Position numbers and translations under genes: made by a program. From positions 1,736,001 through 1,800,000 of the forward strand of contig NZ_CP012479.1 of NCBI RefSeq assembly GCF_001281315.1: a DNA stretch of 64,000 nt, in the 5' to 3' direction. The notes beneath the pieces are model-generated. The model worked only from the letters and a program-made list of their open reading frames with translations, ran no database searches and was not told where the DNA came from. The DNA comes from Arthrobacter sp. ERGS1:01. GTDB lineage: Bacteria; Actinomycetota; Actinomycetes; Actinomycetales; Micrococcaceae. Each line of letters starts with the position of its first letter. Position 1 is the first letter of the stretch. This document shows positions 36,326 through 43,884 of this stretch, in pieces.

Positions 36326-37057
36326 TTGCGTGTCCTGACAATCATCCCCACCTATAACGAGCTTGAGTCGCTGCCCAAGACCCTGGCCCGGCTGCGCGCT
36401 GCCGCACCCCATGTCGACGTCCTGATTGCCGACGACAACAGCCCCGACGGCACCGGGCGCATCGCCGATGAATTTGCCGCAGCCGACCCCCAGGTGCATG
36501 TGTTGCACCGCGCCGGCAAGGAAGGCCTGGGGGCCGCCTACCTGGCGGGCTTTGCCTGGGGCCTGGACGCCGGGTACGACGTGCTGGTGGAAATGGACGC
36601 CGACGGTTCGCACCAGCCCGAACAACTGCCGTTGCTCCTGGACGCCATCGACCAGGGCGCCGACCTGGTGCTTGGTTCGCGCTGGGTGCCCGGCGGCAAG
36701 GTGGTCAACTGGCCGCTGCACCGCAAGCTGATCTCCACCTGCGGAAGCCTGTACTCGAGGATCCTGCTGGGCATCTCGGTCCGCGACATCACCGGAGGCT
36801 ACCGTGCATTCCGCCGCACAACCCTCGAAGCCCTTGACCTGGACGCCGTGGACTCGGTGGGCTACGGCTTCCAGGTGGACATGCTGTGGCGTGTCTGCCA
36901 AAAGCGCCTGACCGTGGTGGAGGTTCCCATCACGTTCGTCGAGCGCGAGTTCGGCGCCTCCAAGATGAGCGGAAACATAGTCCAGGAGGCCATGCTCAAC
37001 GTGACCAAGTGGGGCCTGACCGCCCGCTGGAACAAGCTGCGCGGCCGCAGCAACTAA
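36326..37057 (+). CDS. Polyprenol-phosphate mannosyltransferase (Ppm1/DPM1-like)
   Basis: A GT2 family glycosyltransferase of 243 residues that transfers mannose from GDP-mannose to polyprenol phosphate at the inner membrane face, feeding lipoglycan and glycoprotein synthesis. [20 protein letters not shown], the DxD metal motif in [10 protein letters not shown] (near residue 90), GSRWVPGG and [11 protein letters not shown] are all present. The TTG at 36326 gives [12 protein letters not shown], the usual family start, with GGAAAGG upstream. It is not fused to an apolipoprotein acyltransferase as in M. tuberculosis. Confidence 0.9.
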   Translation: MRVLTIIPTYNELESLPKTLARLRAAAPHVDVLIADDNSPDGTGRIADEFAAADPQVHVLHRAGKEGLGAAYLAGFAWGLDAGYDVLVEMDADGSHQPEQLPLLLDAIDQGADLVLGSRWVPGGKVVNWPLHRKLISTCGSLYSRILLGISVRDITGGYRAFRRTTLEALDLDAVDSVGYGFQVDMLWRVCQKRLTVVEVPITFVEREFGASKMSGNIVQEAMLNVTKWGLTARWNKLRGRSN

Positions 37058-37070
37058 CGCACGCCAACGC

Positions 37071-37111
37071 AAAAATCGGCGCCTACCCTTTGGGGGTAGG
37101 CGCCGATTTTT
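37071..37111. terminator. Bidirectional terminator between mannosyltransferase gene and rbpA
   Basis: Perfect 18-bp arms, 37071-37088 and 37094-37111, with A5 at one end and T5 at the other (AAAAATCGGCGCCTACCC and its complement) around a 5-base loop. It works as a rho-independent terminator in both directions for the two converging genes. Confidence 0.95.
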
Positions 37112-37128
37112 ACATTGAGCTTGAGTGC

Positions 37129-37470
37129 TTAGACCTTCTCGCCGCGCTTTTCGCGCAGGATGGTCAGGCGGTCCGCCAGGATGGTCTCCAGCTCGGGGAG
37201 CGTGCGGCGTTCCAGCAACATGTCCCAGTGCGTGCGCACGGGCTTGTCGTTGGATGTGTCGGGAGCCTCGCCGTTGACCAGGAGGGCTTCCTTGCCGGTC
37301 TTGGACACCCAGGTGGCGGGAATCTCGGCTTCCGAGGAGAACATCACGAAGACCTGCTCGCCGTCGGCGCAACGGTATTCAACCCGCTGGCGGGGAGCCG
37401 GCTCGACACCCGATTCGGTCTCCATGCTCTGTGCGCCCAGGCGCATGCCGCGCAAGCTACGATCGCTCAT
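37129..37470 (-). CDS. rbpA: RNA polymerase-binding protein RbpA
   Basis: A protein of 113 residues that binds the principal sigma factor and core polymerase and stabilises open complexes at promoters in actinobacteria. The core has VEYRCADGEQVFVMFSSEAE and WVSKTGKEALLV. The sigma-interacting helix region is VRTHWDMLLERRTLPELETI. Only one Cys is present, so the zinc site of some Streptomyces homologs is missing, as in mycobacteria. GGGAGAAGTC precedes the ATG. A SigH/SigR-type promoter stands 103 bases upstream. Confidence 0.95.
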   Translation of the reverse strand: MSDRSLRGMRLGAQSMETESGVEPAPRQRVEYRCADGEQVFVMFSSEAEIPATWVSKTGKEALLVNGEAPDTSNDKPVRTHWDMLLERRTLPELETILADRLTILREKRGEKV

Positions 37471-37572
37471 GACTTCTCCCTAATGTTGTAGCCGGCGGTT
37501 GGTACCGTGCCGGCCGTTTTGGTTCCGGCCGGCCCACTAGGGGGCGGACGGTTCCTCGCTTCTCATTGCTTC

Positions 37573-37598
37573 AACGCATTGCAGGGCGTGAATGTTCC
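37573..37598 (-). promoter_or_regulatory. SigH/SigR-type promoter of rbpA
   Basis: On the minus strand GGAAC (37598-37594), 18-base spacer, GTT (37575-37573). This fits the disulphide-stress sigma consensus GGAAY-N17-19-GTT, and rbpA is a known SigR target in Streptomyces. Predicted start near 37566, giving a leader of about 95 bases. Confidence 0.6.
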
Positions 37599-37641
37599 AC
37601 TGGCCCCGCCACACGAAAAAAATTGGCCGGGGAAAACGCCG

Positions 37642-37676
37642 CGCGGCCAAGCACCTATTATACGTGCTTGGCCGCG
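37642..37676 (-). terminator. Hairpin terminator of the SPFH gene with TATAAT in its loop
   Basis: CGCGGCCAAGCAC (37642-37654) and GTGCTTGGCCGCG (37664-37676) form a perfect 13-bp stem 37 bases after the SPFH stop. On the minus strand GCGGCGTTTT follows. The minus-strand loop is GTATAATAG and contains a perfect -10 hexamer facing rbpA. Confidence 0.7.
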
Positions 37677-37712
37677 AAGTTCATGCAGTTGGCGTTCCGC
37701 CCGTCCCGTGGT

Positions 37713-38645
37713 TTACGGCAGGGCATCCTTGGCGACGTCGTCGGCGTCGTCCGTGTTCCCCGCGGTGTTGCCGAGCACGTTGCCGATGCCCTTCAACGCC
37801 TCGCCCACCTCGCTGGGAATGATCCACAGCTTGTTGGAGGAGCCGGAGGCGATCTTGGGCAGCGTCTGCAGGTACTGGTAGGCCAGCAGCTTCTGCGTCG
37901 GGTTGCCCTTGTGGATGGCGTCGAAGACCTTCTGGATGGCCTGGGATTCACCGTCGGCGCGCAGGATCGCGGCCTTGGCGTCACCCTCGGCCTTCAGGAT
38001 CGAGGACTGCCGTTCACCTTCAGCGGTCAAAATGGCCGACTGCTTGGTGCCCTCGGCGGTCAGGATCGCGGCACGCCGGTCACGCTCGGCACGCATCTGC
38101 TTCTCCATCGAGTCCTGGATGGAGAGGGGCGGATCGATCGCCTTGAGCTCGACACGGCTGACCCGGATGCCCCAGCGGCCGGTGGCCTCATCGAGGACGC
38201 CGCGGAGCTGGCCGTTGATCTGGTCGCGGGATGTCAGTGCCTCTTCAAGGTTCAGCCCACCGACCACGTTACGAAGCGTTGTGGTGGTCAGCTGCTCAAC
38301 AGCCTGAATGTAGTTGGCAATTTCGTAGGTGGCGGCCCGCGGGTCGGTGACCTGGAAGTACACCACGGTGTCAATGGAGACCACCAGGTTGTCCTCGGTG
38401 ATCACCGGCTGCGGCGGGAACGACACAACCTGCTCGCGAAGGTCCAGCAGCGGCAGCAGGCGGTCCACGAACGGAATCAGGACCGTCAGACCCGGGTTGA
38501 GTGTGCGTTGGTACTTGCCGAGACGTTCGACGACGCCCGCCCGGGCCTGCGGAATGATCCGCACCGACCGCACCAGGACAATGACAACGAATATCAGCAG
38601 GACAAAGACAACGAACAGCCAAACTATGGTTCCGGCGTCTCCCAT
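37713..38645 (-). CDS. SPFH/Band 7 membrane protein (stomatin/QmcA-like)
   Basis: A protein of 310 residues. One N-terminal membrane helix (IVWLFVVFVLLIFVVIVLV) is followed by the Band 7 domain (RIIPQARAGVVERLGKYQRT, GLTVLIPFVDRL, ELKAIDPP). A coiled region carries four near repeats of AILTAEG (AEGTKQSAILTAEGERQ, SILKAEGDAKAAILRADGE). SPFH proteins build membrane rafts and often control proteases. GAGGGG precedes the ATG at 38645. It stands next to an NfeD gene, the usual partner. Confidence 0.93.
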   Translation of the reverse strand: MGDAGTIVWLFVVFVLLIFVVIVLVRSVRIIPQARAGVVERLGKYQRTLNPGLTVLIPFVDRLLPLLDLREQVVSFPPQPVITEDNLVVSIDTVVYFQVTDPRAATYEIANYIQAVEQLTTTTLRNVVGGLNLEEALTSRDQINGQLRGVLDEATGRWGIRVSRVELKAIDPPLSIQDSMEKQMRAERDRRAAILTAEGTKQSAILTAEGERQSSILKAEGDAKAAILRADGESQAIQKVFDAIHKGNPTQKLLAYQYLQTLPKIASGSSNKLWIIPSEVGEALKGIGNVLGNTAGNTDDADDVAKDALP

Positions 38646-38735
38646 GAAATCCCCTCTTTTCTCTGTGAAGAATGCTCCGTCCGTGTGCCTTTTGGCGCAC
38701 GAAAGATAGTGCAACCTGCCGTGGCCGTTTGCGGC

Positions 38736-39221
38736 CTAGGCGGTTGTGGTTGCGGTGCCCGTTGGCTTGTGGGCGCCGGGAAGGTTGATGATGGCGGTGG
38801 CCCCGTCGATGGCCGACACTTCCACGGGGGCGCCGACGGGAATGTCGGCTCCCGTGCGGATGCGCGCAGTCCAGACGTCGCCGCCAATTTTCACCAGGCC
38901 GCCGGTGGTGCTCACTGCTTCCAAAACCACGGCGTTGTGCCCGATCAGCCGGTCCACGTTGGAGAGCTGGTCAACGGGGCCCTTGCGCAGGTGGGCGAGG
39001 GCCACGGGCCTGATCAGCACCGTGGTGGCCAGGGCGACGACGCAGAAGATGACGATCTGCAGCCACAGGGCGCCGTGGAAGAGGTACGCCACGAGGGCGG
39101 CTAGTGCACCAACGGACATCAAGATGAAGTACAGGTTCAACGTCAGCATTTCGGCAACGGCGAGCAGCAGGAACACTGTCAACCAGATGATCCAACCAAA
39201 CTCATTAATCCATTCAAGCAT
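38736..39221 (-). CDS. NfeD-like membrane protein
   Basis: A protein of 161 residues. Three to four membrane helices (WIIWLTVFLLLAVAEMLTL, LYFILMSVGALAALVAYLF, LQIVIFCVVALATTVLI) come before a small OB-fold domain (NAVVLEAVSTTGGLVKIGGD, VGAPVEVSAIDGATAII). NfeD proteins pair with SPFH proteins; together they scaffold membrane domains. AAGGGGGAC precedes the ATG. It is upstream of the SPFH gene on the same strand with a 90-base gap. Confidence 0.9.
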   Translation of the reverse strand: MLEWINEFGWIIWLTVFLLLAVAEMLTLNLYFILMSVGALAALVAYLFHGALWLQIVIFCVVALATTVLIRPVALAHLRKGPVDQLSNVDRLIGHNAVVLEAVSTTGGLVKIGGDVWTARIRTGADIPVGAPVEVSAIDGATAIINLPGAHKPTGTATTTA

Positions 39222-39282
39222 TGAGTCCCCCTTGTGACTTAACGTACATATGAGCCTACTACGTGTTGCCGTGAATAGCCTG

Positions 39283-40692
39283 TTAGATCACGGCCTGCAG
39301 CGGCATTCTCAGCGGATCCGAACCCACCCGCGAACTCAACCGCGCAAGGATCGCAACGCCTTCGCTCATTTGCTCATCCGCGTAGCAAAACGGCAGGCGC
39401 AGGAAACGCTCGAATGCCCCGTCCAGGCCGAAGCGGGGCCCCGGCACAAGGCCCAGGCCCTCGGCCCGGGCGGCCAACGCAAGGGCCGAGGTGGAGATGG
39501 TCTCGGTGTTGATCCACAAGGAGACGCCGCCGTCGGGGACGTTGACGGTCCACTGGGGCAGATGTTCGGCAAGCAGGCCCACCAGCGTGTCGCGCCCGCG
39601 CCGCAGGTCGGCGCTGCGGTTGGCCCGCAGGAGGGGCAGCTCGCGCACCAGCGAGGTGGCCACGAGTTGTTCGAACAACGGGGTGCCAAGGTCCGACGCC
39701 GGCCGGTTGCGCAGGAGCCTGGCCAGGATTTCGCGGGAGCCGCGGATCCAGCCGATGCGCAGCCCGCCCCAGGCGATCTTGCCGAGCGAGCCCAGCGTCA
39801 CCACATTGGGCGAGAAGCAGGCCAGCGGCGGCAGTTCGCCGCGACTGATGTCCAGGAACGCCGTGGTTTCGTCGGCCACCAGCACCGTGCCCTCCCGCTG
39901 GGCCGCGGCGGCAAGGTATTCGCGTTCGTGGATGGACATGCTCATCCCGGTGGGGTTGTGGAAGTCGGGCATCAGGAAGGCCATGCTGGGGGCGGCCCGG
40001 CGGATCTGCAGCAGCGCCTCGGGCAGGTCCCAGCCGCCTTCGGCCCGGACGGGGAACGCCAGGATGCGGGCGCCCACAGTGGCAAAGGTGTCAAGGGCGT
40101 GCGGGTAGGTGGGCTGTTCCACCAGGATCCGTTCGCCGGGGGAGTACAAGGTGCGGGTCACGAGGTTCAGCGCATGTTGGGCGCCAATGGTGACCATGAT
40201 CTGGTCGGCGGAGGTGGGCAGGCCGCGGTCGTTGTAGCTTTGCGCGATCGCCTCGCGGAGATCGGGCAGGCCCACCATGTCGAAGCCGTCGTGGCCCAGG
40301 TGGCAGGGCATTTCCTCCGCTGCGGCGGCAAAGGCGGCGGCCATGCCGGGGTACGCCGGGGCGGTGGCCTTGGTGAAGTCCAGCGCCAGCCCCTGGTGGG
40401 TGGCGTGTTCGCCGCGTTCGCGTCCGGGCAGGACAAGGGTGCTGCCGGAGCCGCGCACGCTGGCGAGGTAGCCGTCCTCGCGCAGCTTGGAATAGGCGGC
40501 GGCCACGGTGGTCCGGCTTAGGTCCAGGGCGGTGCTCAGCTCCCGCTCCGCCGGCAGCCTCGCTCCGCTGGCCAGCCGCCCGTCCATCAGCAGGACCCGG
40601 ATCCTGTCCGCCAGGGAGCGGTAGGCCGGTGCGGAGGACCGCCATTCGCCCAGTTCGCGGGCCAACCGGCGTCCGGTGACAAAAGTGTTCAT
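39283..40692 (-). CDS. MocR family regulator (GntR helix-turn-helix fused to aminotransferase-like domain)
   Basis: A protein of 469 residues. Residues 15-85 are a GntR winged helix (RLPAERELSTALDLSRTTVAAAYS). The rest is a fold-type I aminotransferase domain with the PLP lysine in GSLGKIAWGGLRIGW. Such regulators bind PLP or an adduct and control a neighbouring gene. Its neighbour is a YczE-type membrane gene in divergent orientation, the layout known as YczR/YczE. It probably controls that gene and itself. Confidence 0.93.
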   Translation of the reverse strand: MNTFVTGRRLARELGEWRSSAPAYRSLADRIRVLLMDGRLASGARLPAERELSTALDLSRTTVAAAYSKLREDGYLASVRGSGSTLVLPGRERGEHATHQGLALDFTKATAPAYPGMAAAFAAAAEEMPCHLGHDGFDMVGLPDLREAIAQSYNDRGLPTSADQIMVTIGAQHALNLVTRTLYSPGERILVEQPTYPHALDTFATVGARILAFPVRAEGGWDLPEALLQIRRAAPSMAFLMPDFHNPTGMSMSIHEREYLAAAAQREGTVLVADETTAFLDISRGELPPLACFSPNVVTLGSLGKIAWGGLRIGWIRGSREILARLLRNRPASDLGTPLFEQLVATSLVRELPLLRANRSADLRRGRDTLVGLLAEHLPQWTVNVPDGGVSLWINTETISTSALALAARAEGLGLVPGPRFGLDGAFERFLRLPFCYADEQMSEGVAILARLSSRVGSDPLRMPLQAVI

Positions 40693-40745
40693 AGAGCCAC
40701 CTTAGGCGAATTGGCTCTAGTGCATAAGGCCAGTTTGCCTAGAAT
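40693..40745. promoter_or_regulatory. Divergent promoter/operator region of the MocR-YczE pair
   Basis: The 59-base gap has AGAGCC (40693) and GGCTCT (40713) as an inverted pair. TTGGCTCTA (40711-40719) and the related TTTGCCTAGA (40734-40743) stand 23 bases apart as a loose direct repeat. TAGAAT (40740-40745) lies 6 bases before the yczE-like ATG. Spaced direct repeats are typical MocR binding sites. Confidence 0.5.
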
Positions 40746-40751
40746 TAAGGC

Positions 40752-41426
40752 ATGCACCGTTTTATGACGACCCACAACCTTCCCGTCCGCCTGCTGCGCC
40801 TCGTCGCCGGTCTCTTCCTTTACGGCATCGCCATTTCGCTGATGATCCGAGGAAACCTGGGCGCCTCGCCATGGGACGTCTTTGCCCAGGGCACCTCGCG
40901 CACCACCGGGATTTCCTTTGGCGTGTGCACCATCATCATCAGCGGCGTGGTGCTGTTATTGTGGATCCCGCTCAAGCAGATGCCCGGCTTCGGCACCATC
41001 GCCAATGCCGTGCTGGTGGGCTTGTTCGCCGACTTTGGCCTCGACCTCATTCCCCAGGCCGGAAACCTTGCGCTGCAGTGCGCGTTGTTCGTCGCGGGCC
41101 TGTGCATGCTGGCGTTTGCCACGGCCCTCTACATTGGGGCCGGGCTGGGGCCGGGACCCCGTGACGGCCTCATGACGGGACTCGTGCGGGTGACGAAACG
41201 TCCCGTGTGGATGGTCCGGAGCTGCATCGAACTAACCGTGGTTGTGATCGGATTCCTCATGGGCGGCGTGGTGGGTGCCGGAACCGCGGCCTTTGCACTG
41301 GGCGTGGGGCCGCTGACCCAGCTCACGCTCAAGTGGCTGCAGGTGGACCTGCACGCCAAAAGCCCGAAGGCGAGTGCGGTGGATGTGACCGTCGCCGCTC
41401 CCTTGCGGACTGCCGGCACGGATTAG
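40752..41426 (+). CDS. YczE-like membrane protein (YitT/YczE family)
   Basis: A protein of 224 residues with five to six membrane helices. GIAISLMIRGNLGASPWDVFAQG is the family block near the start, and GAGLGPGPRDGLMTGL the second. The function is unknown, although the gene often pairs with a MocR regulator. TAGAAT 6 bases before the ATG suggests a leaderless transcript under the MocR protein. Its stop overlaps the stop of the converging methyltransferase gene by 4 bases. Confidence 0.85.
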   Translation: MHRFMTTHNLPVRLLRLVAGLFLYGIAISLMIRGNLGASPWDVFAQGTSRTTGISFGVCTIIISGVVLLLWIPLKQMPGFGTIANAVLVGLFADFGLDLIPQAGNLALQCALFVAGLCMLAFATALYIGAGLGPGPRDGLMTGLVRVTKRPVWMVRSCIELTVVVIGFLMGGVVGAGTAAFALGVGPLTQLTLKWLQVDLHAKSPKASAVDVTVAAPLRTAGTD

Positions 41427-42307
41427 CTTTCGGGTACCGGGCGGAAGACGGAGATCCGGAAGGCGGCCGTCGCCGCCGAACGCTCCGGCAGTCCGTCGAC
41501 CGAACGGGACAGGGCAGCCGCATCCAGGTGGTGGCCGGCGGGACCCATCAGCGCCACGTTGCGCACATCCTGCGGTGCCAGCGAGAGGGCAATGCTTTCG
41601 TCGAGGGATTCCACCAGCTCAAAGTGGCCTGCCAGTGCACCGGCCAACGCGGCATCCTTTTCCGGCTGGATGCCCAGCATGCCGGCCGGGCGGGCAATCT
41701 CGGCCAGGTGCTCCGGGCGCGGGGTGACCACCACCAGCCGGCCCGATTGCTTGAGGACCCGGGCAAATTCGGCCGCGTTCCGGGGTGCAAAGATGACAAA
41801 CACCACGTCGGCCCGGCCGGCTGCCACGGGCAGCGGCCGCCACAGGTCCCACACCAGGTTCGCGGTCCCGGGGTTGCGGCGGGCCGCCCGGCGCAACGCG
41901 AATTTTGAGATGTCCAGGCCCACGGAGTCGATGCCGAGCCGGCCGCCGTCGCCCAGCCGGGCCAGGACCTGCTGGAGGTAGTACCCGGTGCCGGTGCCGG
42001 CGTCGAGAATCAACCGGCGTCCCGTTGGCTGCGCCGCATCCAGGACGGCGCCCGTGATGTCGGAGAGGGCGTTGGCGAGCGGCTGGTAGTGGCCGGCGTC
42101 CAGGAAGTCGTCGCGGGCAGCCACCATTTCGGCGGTGTCCTGGGCGAATTTGGTGCCGTGGCCGGTCAAGAGGTTGGCGTACCCCTGCCGGGCAATGTCA
42201 AAGCTGTGGCCGTCGATGCAGGCGAGGGCGGTTTCGCCGGGGAGCGTCTCCATGAATTCGAGCCCGCAGACGGGGCAGATCAGGGCGTCGAGGGCACTAT
42301 TTTCCAT
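41423..42307 (-). CDS. RlmA-like 23S rRNA (guanine-N1)-methyltransferase
   Basis: A protein of 294 residues. An N-terminal zinc finger (CPVCGLEF and CIDGHSFD, ligands C-x2-C and C-x3-H) is followed by RQGYANLL. A Rossmann SAM domain has LILDAGTGTGYYLQQVL and VVFVIFAPRNAAEFARVL. This layout matches RlmA(I)/RlmA(II), which methylate G745 or G748 of 23S rRNA; the latter form (TlrB) gives tylosin resistance. The exact target cannot be read. TAGGAT lies 6 bases before the ATG, so leaderless. Confidence 0.87.
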   Translation of the reverse strand: MENSALDALICPVCGLEFMETLPGETALACIDGHSFDIARQGYANLLTGHGTKFAQDTAEMVAARDDFLDAGHYQPLANALSDITGAVLDAAQPTGRRLILDAGTGTGYYLQQVLARLGDGGRLGIDSVGLDISKFALRRAARRNPGTANLVWDLWRPLPVAAGRADVVFVIFAPRNAAEFARVLKQSGRLVVVTPRPEHLAEIARPAGMLGIQPEKDAALAGALAGHFELVESLDESIALSLAPQDVRNVALMGPAGHHLDAAALSRSVDGLPERSAATAAFRISVFRPVPES

Positions 42308-42350
42308 GCCTTTATCCTAGGCGGGGCGGACCCGCAGCCATGAAGCGGCC

Positions 42351-43007
42351 CTAAAAGTGCAGGGTTTCCCGGGCTGCCGCGATGTCGGGCCGCGCCCAGT
42401 TCGCCGCATATTCGGCATCCGAGGCCAGTGATCGGGTGTGCGCCCGGTCCAGGTAGATGATCCCGGAGAGGTGGTCGGTCTCGTGTTGGGCAATCCTGGC
42501 CTGCCACCCGCTCAACCGGCGGGTGTGCACGGCACCGAGCTCGTCGTCGTAGGCCAGGTCGATCGTTTTGGCCCGCTCCACCACGGCCTGCCAGCCGGAC
42601 ATGGACAGGCACCCCTCATAGTGGGACGCCGTCGCGGAACCGACGGCCGTGTAGCGGGGGTTGAGCACTGCGAGGAAGTCCAATGGTTCGCGGTTGCGCG
42701 CCGCGGCGTTCTCGGCCGGGACCTCGTACTGGTCCTCCAGCACGGCCAATTGCAGCGGAATGCCGATTTGCGGCGCGGCCAGGCCCACACCGGGGGCGGC
42801 GTGCATGGTGCGGCGCATAAGCTCGATTAGCCGCGAGAGTTGATCGGCGCTGATTTGCCCCGTGAACGGCATGGCCTGCGCGCGCAGGACGGGATGGCCG
42901 GACTGGACGATCCGCGGGAGGGAGTCCGCGTCAAGGATGGCCGCCACGGCGTCCCGGACGAAGTCGTCGTCGAACAGGGCCCTGCCGGGAGTGGGCGCTT
43001 CACCCAT
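42351..43007 (-). CDS. def: Peptide deformylase
   Basis: A metalloenzyme of 218 residues that removes the formyl group from new proteins. The three motifs are complete: GVGLAAPQIG, EGCLS and HETDH. The N-terminal extension of about 35 residues before the PIVQSGHPVLR-like start (LPRIVQSGHPVLR) is longer than in E. coli. GAGGG lies 5 bases before the ATG at 43007. A start 16 codons upstream is possible. It is 43 bases after the methyltransferase gene on the same strand. Confidence 0.93.
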   Translation of the reverse strand: MGEAPTPGRALFDDDFVRDAVAAILDADSLPRIVQSGHPVLRAQAMPFTGQISADQLSRLIELMRRTMHAAPGVGLAAPQIGIPLQLAVLEDQYEVPAENAAARNREPLDFLAVLNPRYTAVGSATASHYEGCLSMSGWQAVVERAKTIDLAYDDELGAVHTRRLSGWQARIAQHETDHLSGIIYLDRAHTRSLASDAEYAANWARPDIAAARETLHF

Positions 43008-43230
43008 GGAAGCCCTCGATCCGGCGTGTGCCGCCGGCAAGCGGTGCAGCCCCATCCACATCAACTTCCATCACGAATTCCATGCCATTTCCTTGTGCGT
43101 TTAAGACGGCCGGAGCCATTGTTCCGAACGCCTTCCGTGACCTGTTCGACGTCGGCGCGTGATTCTATTGTTACGCACCTCCGGGCCGGCGCTCACCAAA
43201 CATTCAGCACTCACCGTGCAGAATGGGGGG

Positions 43231-43791
43231 ATGAAGAACATCACCACGGAACGACTTGTCCTGCGCGGTTGGGAAGAATCTGACGTTGATTTTGTCTTTG
43301 ACCTGTACTCCCGGTGGGTGGTGCAGCGGTTCATCGGCGCCGAGCCGCGCGTCATGGAGAGCCTCGACGAAGCAACGGAACGCCTTGAGAGGTTCCGCGC
43401 TGTCGACCACCCAGTCCACGGCATTTGGGCCGTCACGCGCGCCGAGGACGGCCAGGCCGTCGGAACCCTGCTGCTCAAGCCGATCCCGGCGTCGGGCGAG
43501 GAACCGTTGAAGCCTTCCGGCGACATTGAAATTGGCTGGCATTTCCACCCCGACCACTGGGGGAGCGGTTACGCCTCCGAGGCTGCTGCCGCCGTCCTGG
43601 ACCACGCCTTTGCCAGCGGACTGGACCGCGTGGTGGCTGTGACCAACCCGGCCAATGAGGCCTCGCAAAGCGTGTGCCGGCGTATTGGCATGGAACATCG
43701 CGGCCAGTCCAAAAAGTACTACAACGCACTGTGCGAACTGTTCGTGGTGAAGAACCCTGCGCTGGCGGGCGCCGAAGCCCCGGTACAGTGA
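43231..43791 (+). CDS. GNAT acetyltransferase (RimJ/RimL type)
   Basis: A protein of 186 residues. ITTERLVLRGWEESDVDF is the typical start. The acetyl-CoA region reads EIGWHFHPDHWGSGYASEAA, followed by ALDRV-like SGLDRVVAVTNPANEASQSVCRRIGMEH. These proteins acetylate an amino group of a protein N terminus or a small molecule; the substrate is open. The ATG at 43231 is preferred because family members start there. It is followed by a strong terminator. Confidence 0.88.
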   Translation: MKNITTERLVLRGWEESDVDFVFDLYSRWVVQRFIGAEPRVMESLDEATERLERFRAVDHPVHGIWAVTRAEDGQAVGTLLLKPIPASGEEPLKPSGDIEIGWHFHPDHWGSGYASEAAAAVLDHAFASGLDRVVAVTNPANEASQSVCRRIGMEHRGQSKKYYNALCELFVVKNPALAGAEAPVQ

Positions 43792-43816
43792 GATAGCCCC
43801 ACCCTGCATTGACACG

Positions 43817-43866
43817 GCTCGGCCGGTGCTCGCATGAATTACTGCGAGCACCGGCCGAGCTGATTG
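43817..43866. terminator. Terminator between GNAT and sedolisin genes
   Basis: Perfect 18-bp arms 43817-43834 and 43843-43860 (GCTCGGCCGGTGCTCGCA and complement) around an 8-base loop, followed by TGATTGTTT on the + strand. It lies between two converging genes and can serve both. Confidence 0.9.
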
Positions 43867-43884
43867 TTTCTAAGGGCCCGCTTG

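Noticed and set aside
36069..36338. Small + frame over the RNA element
   Set aside because: Contains no ribosome site or motif and runs across stems and a T tract; the RNA reading explains more.
42840..43283. Reading frame of 147 codons antisense to the def start
   Set aside because: Composition without motif and overlap with the real def and GNAT genes.
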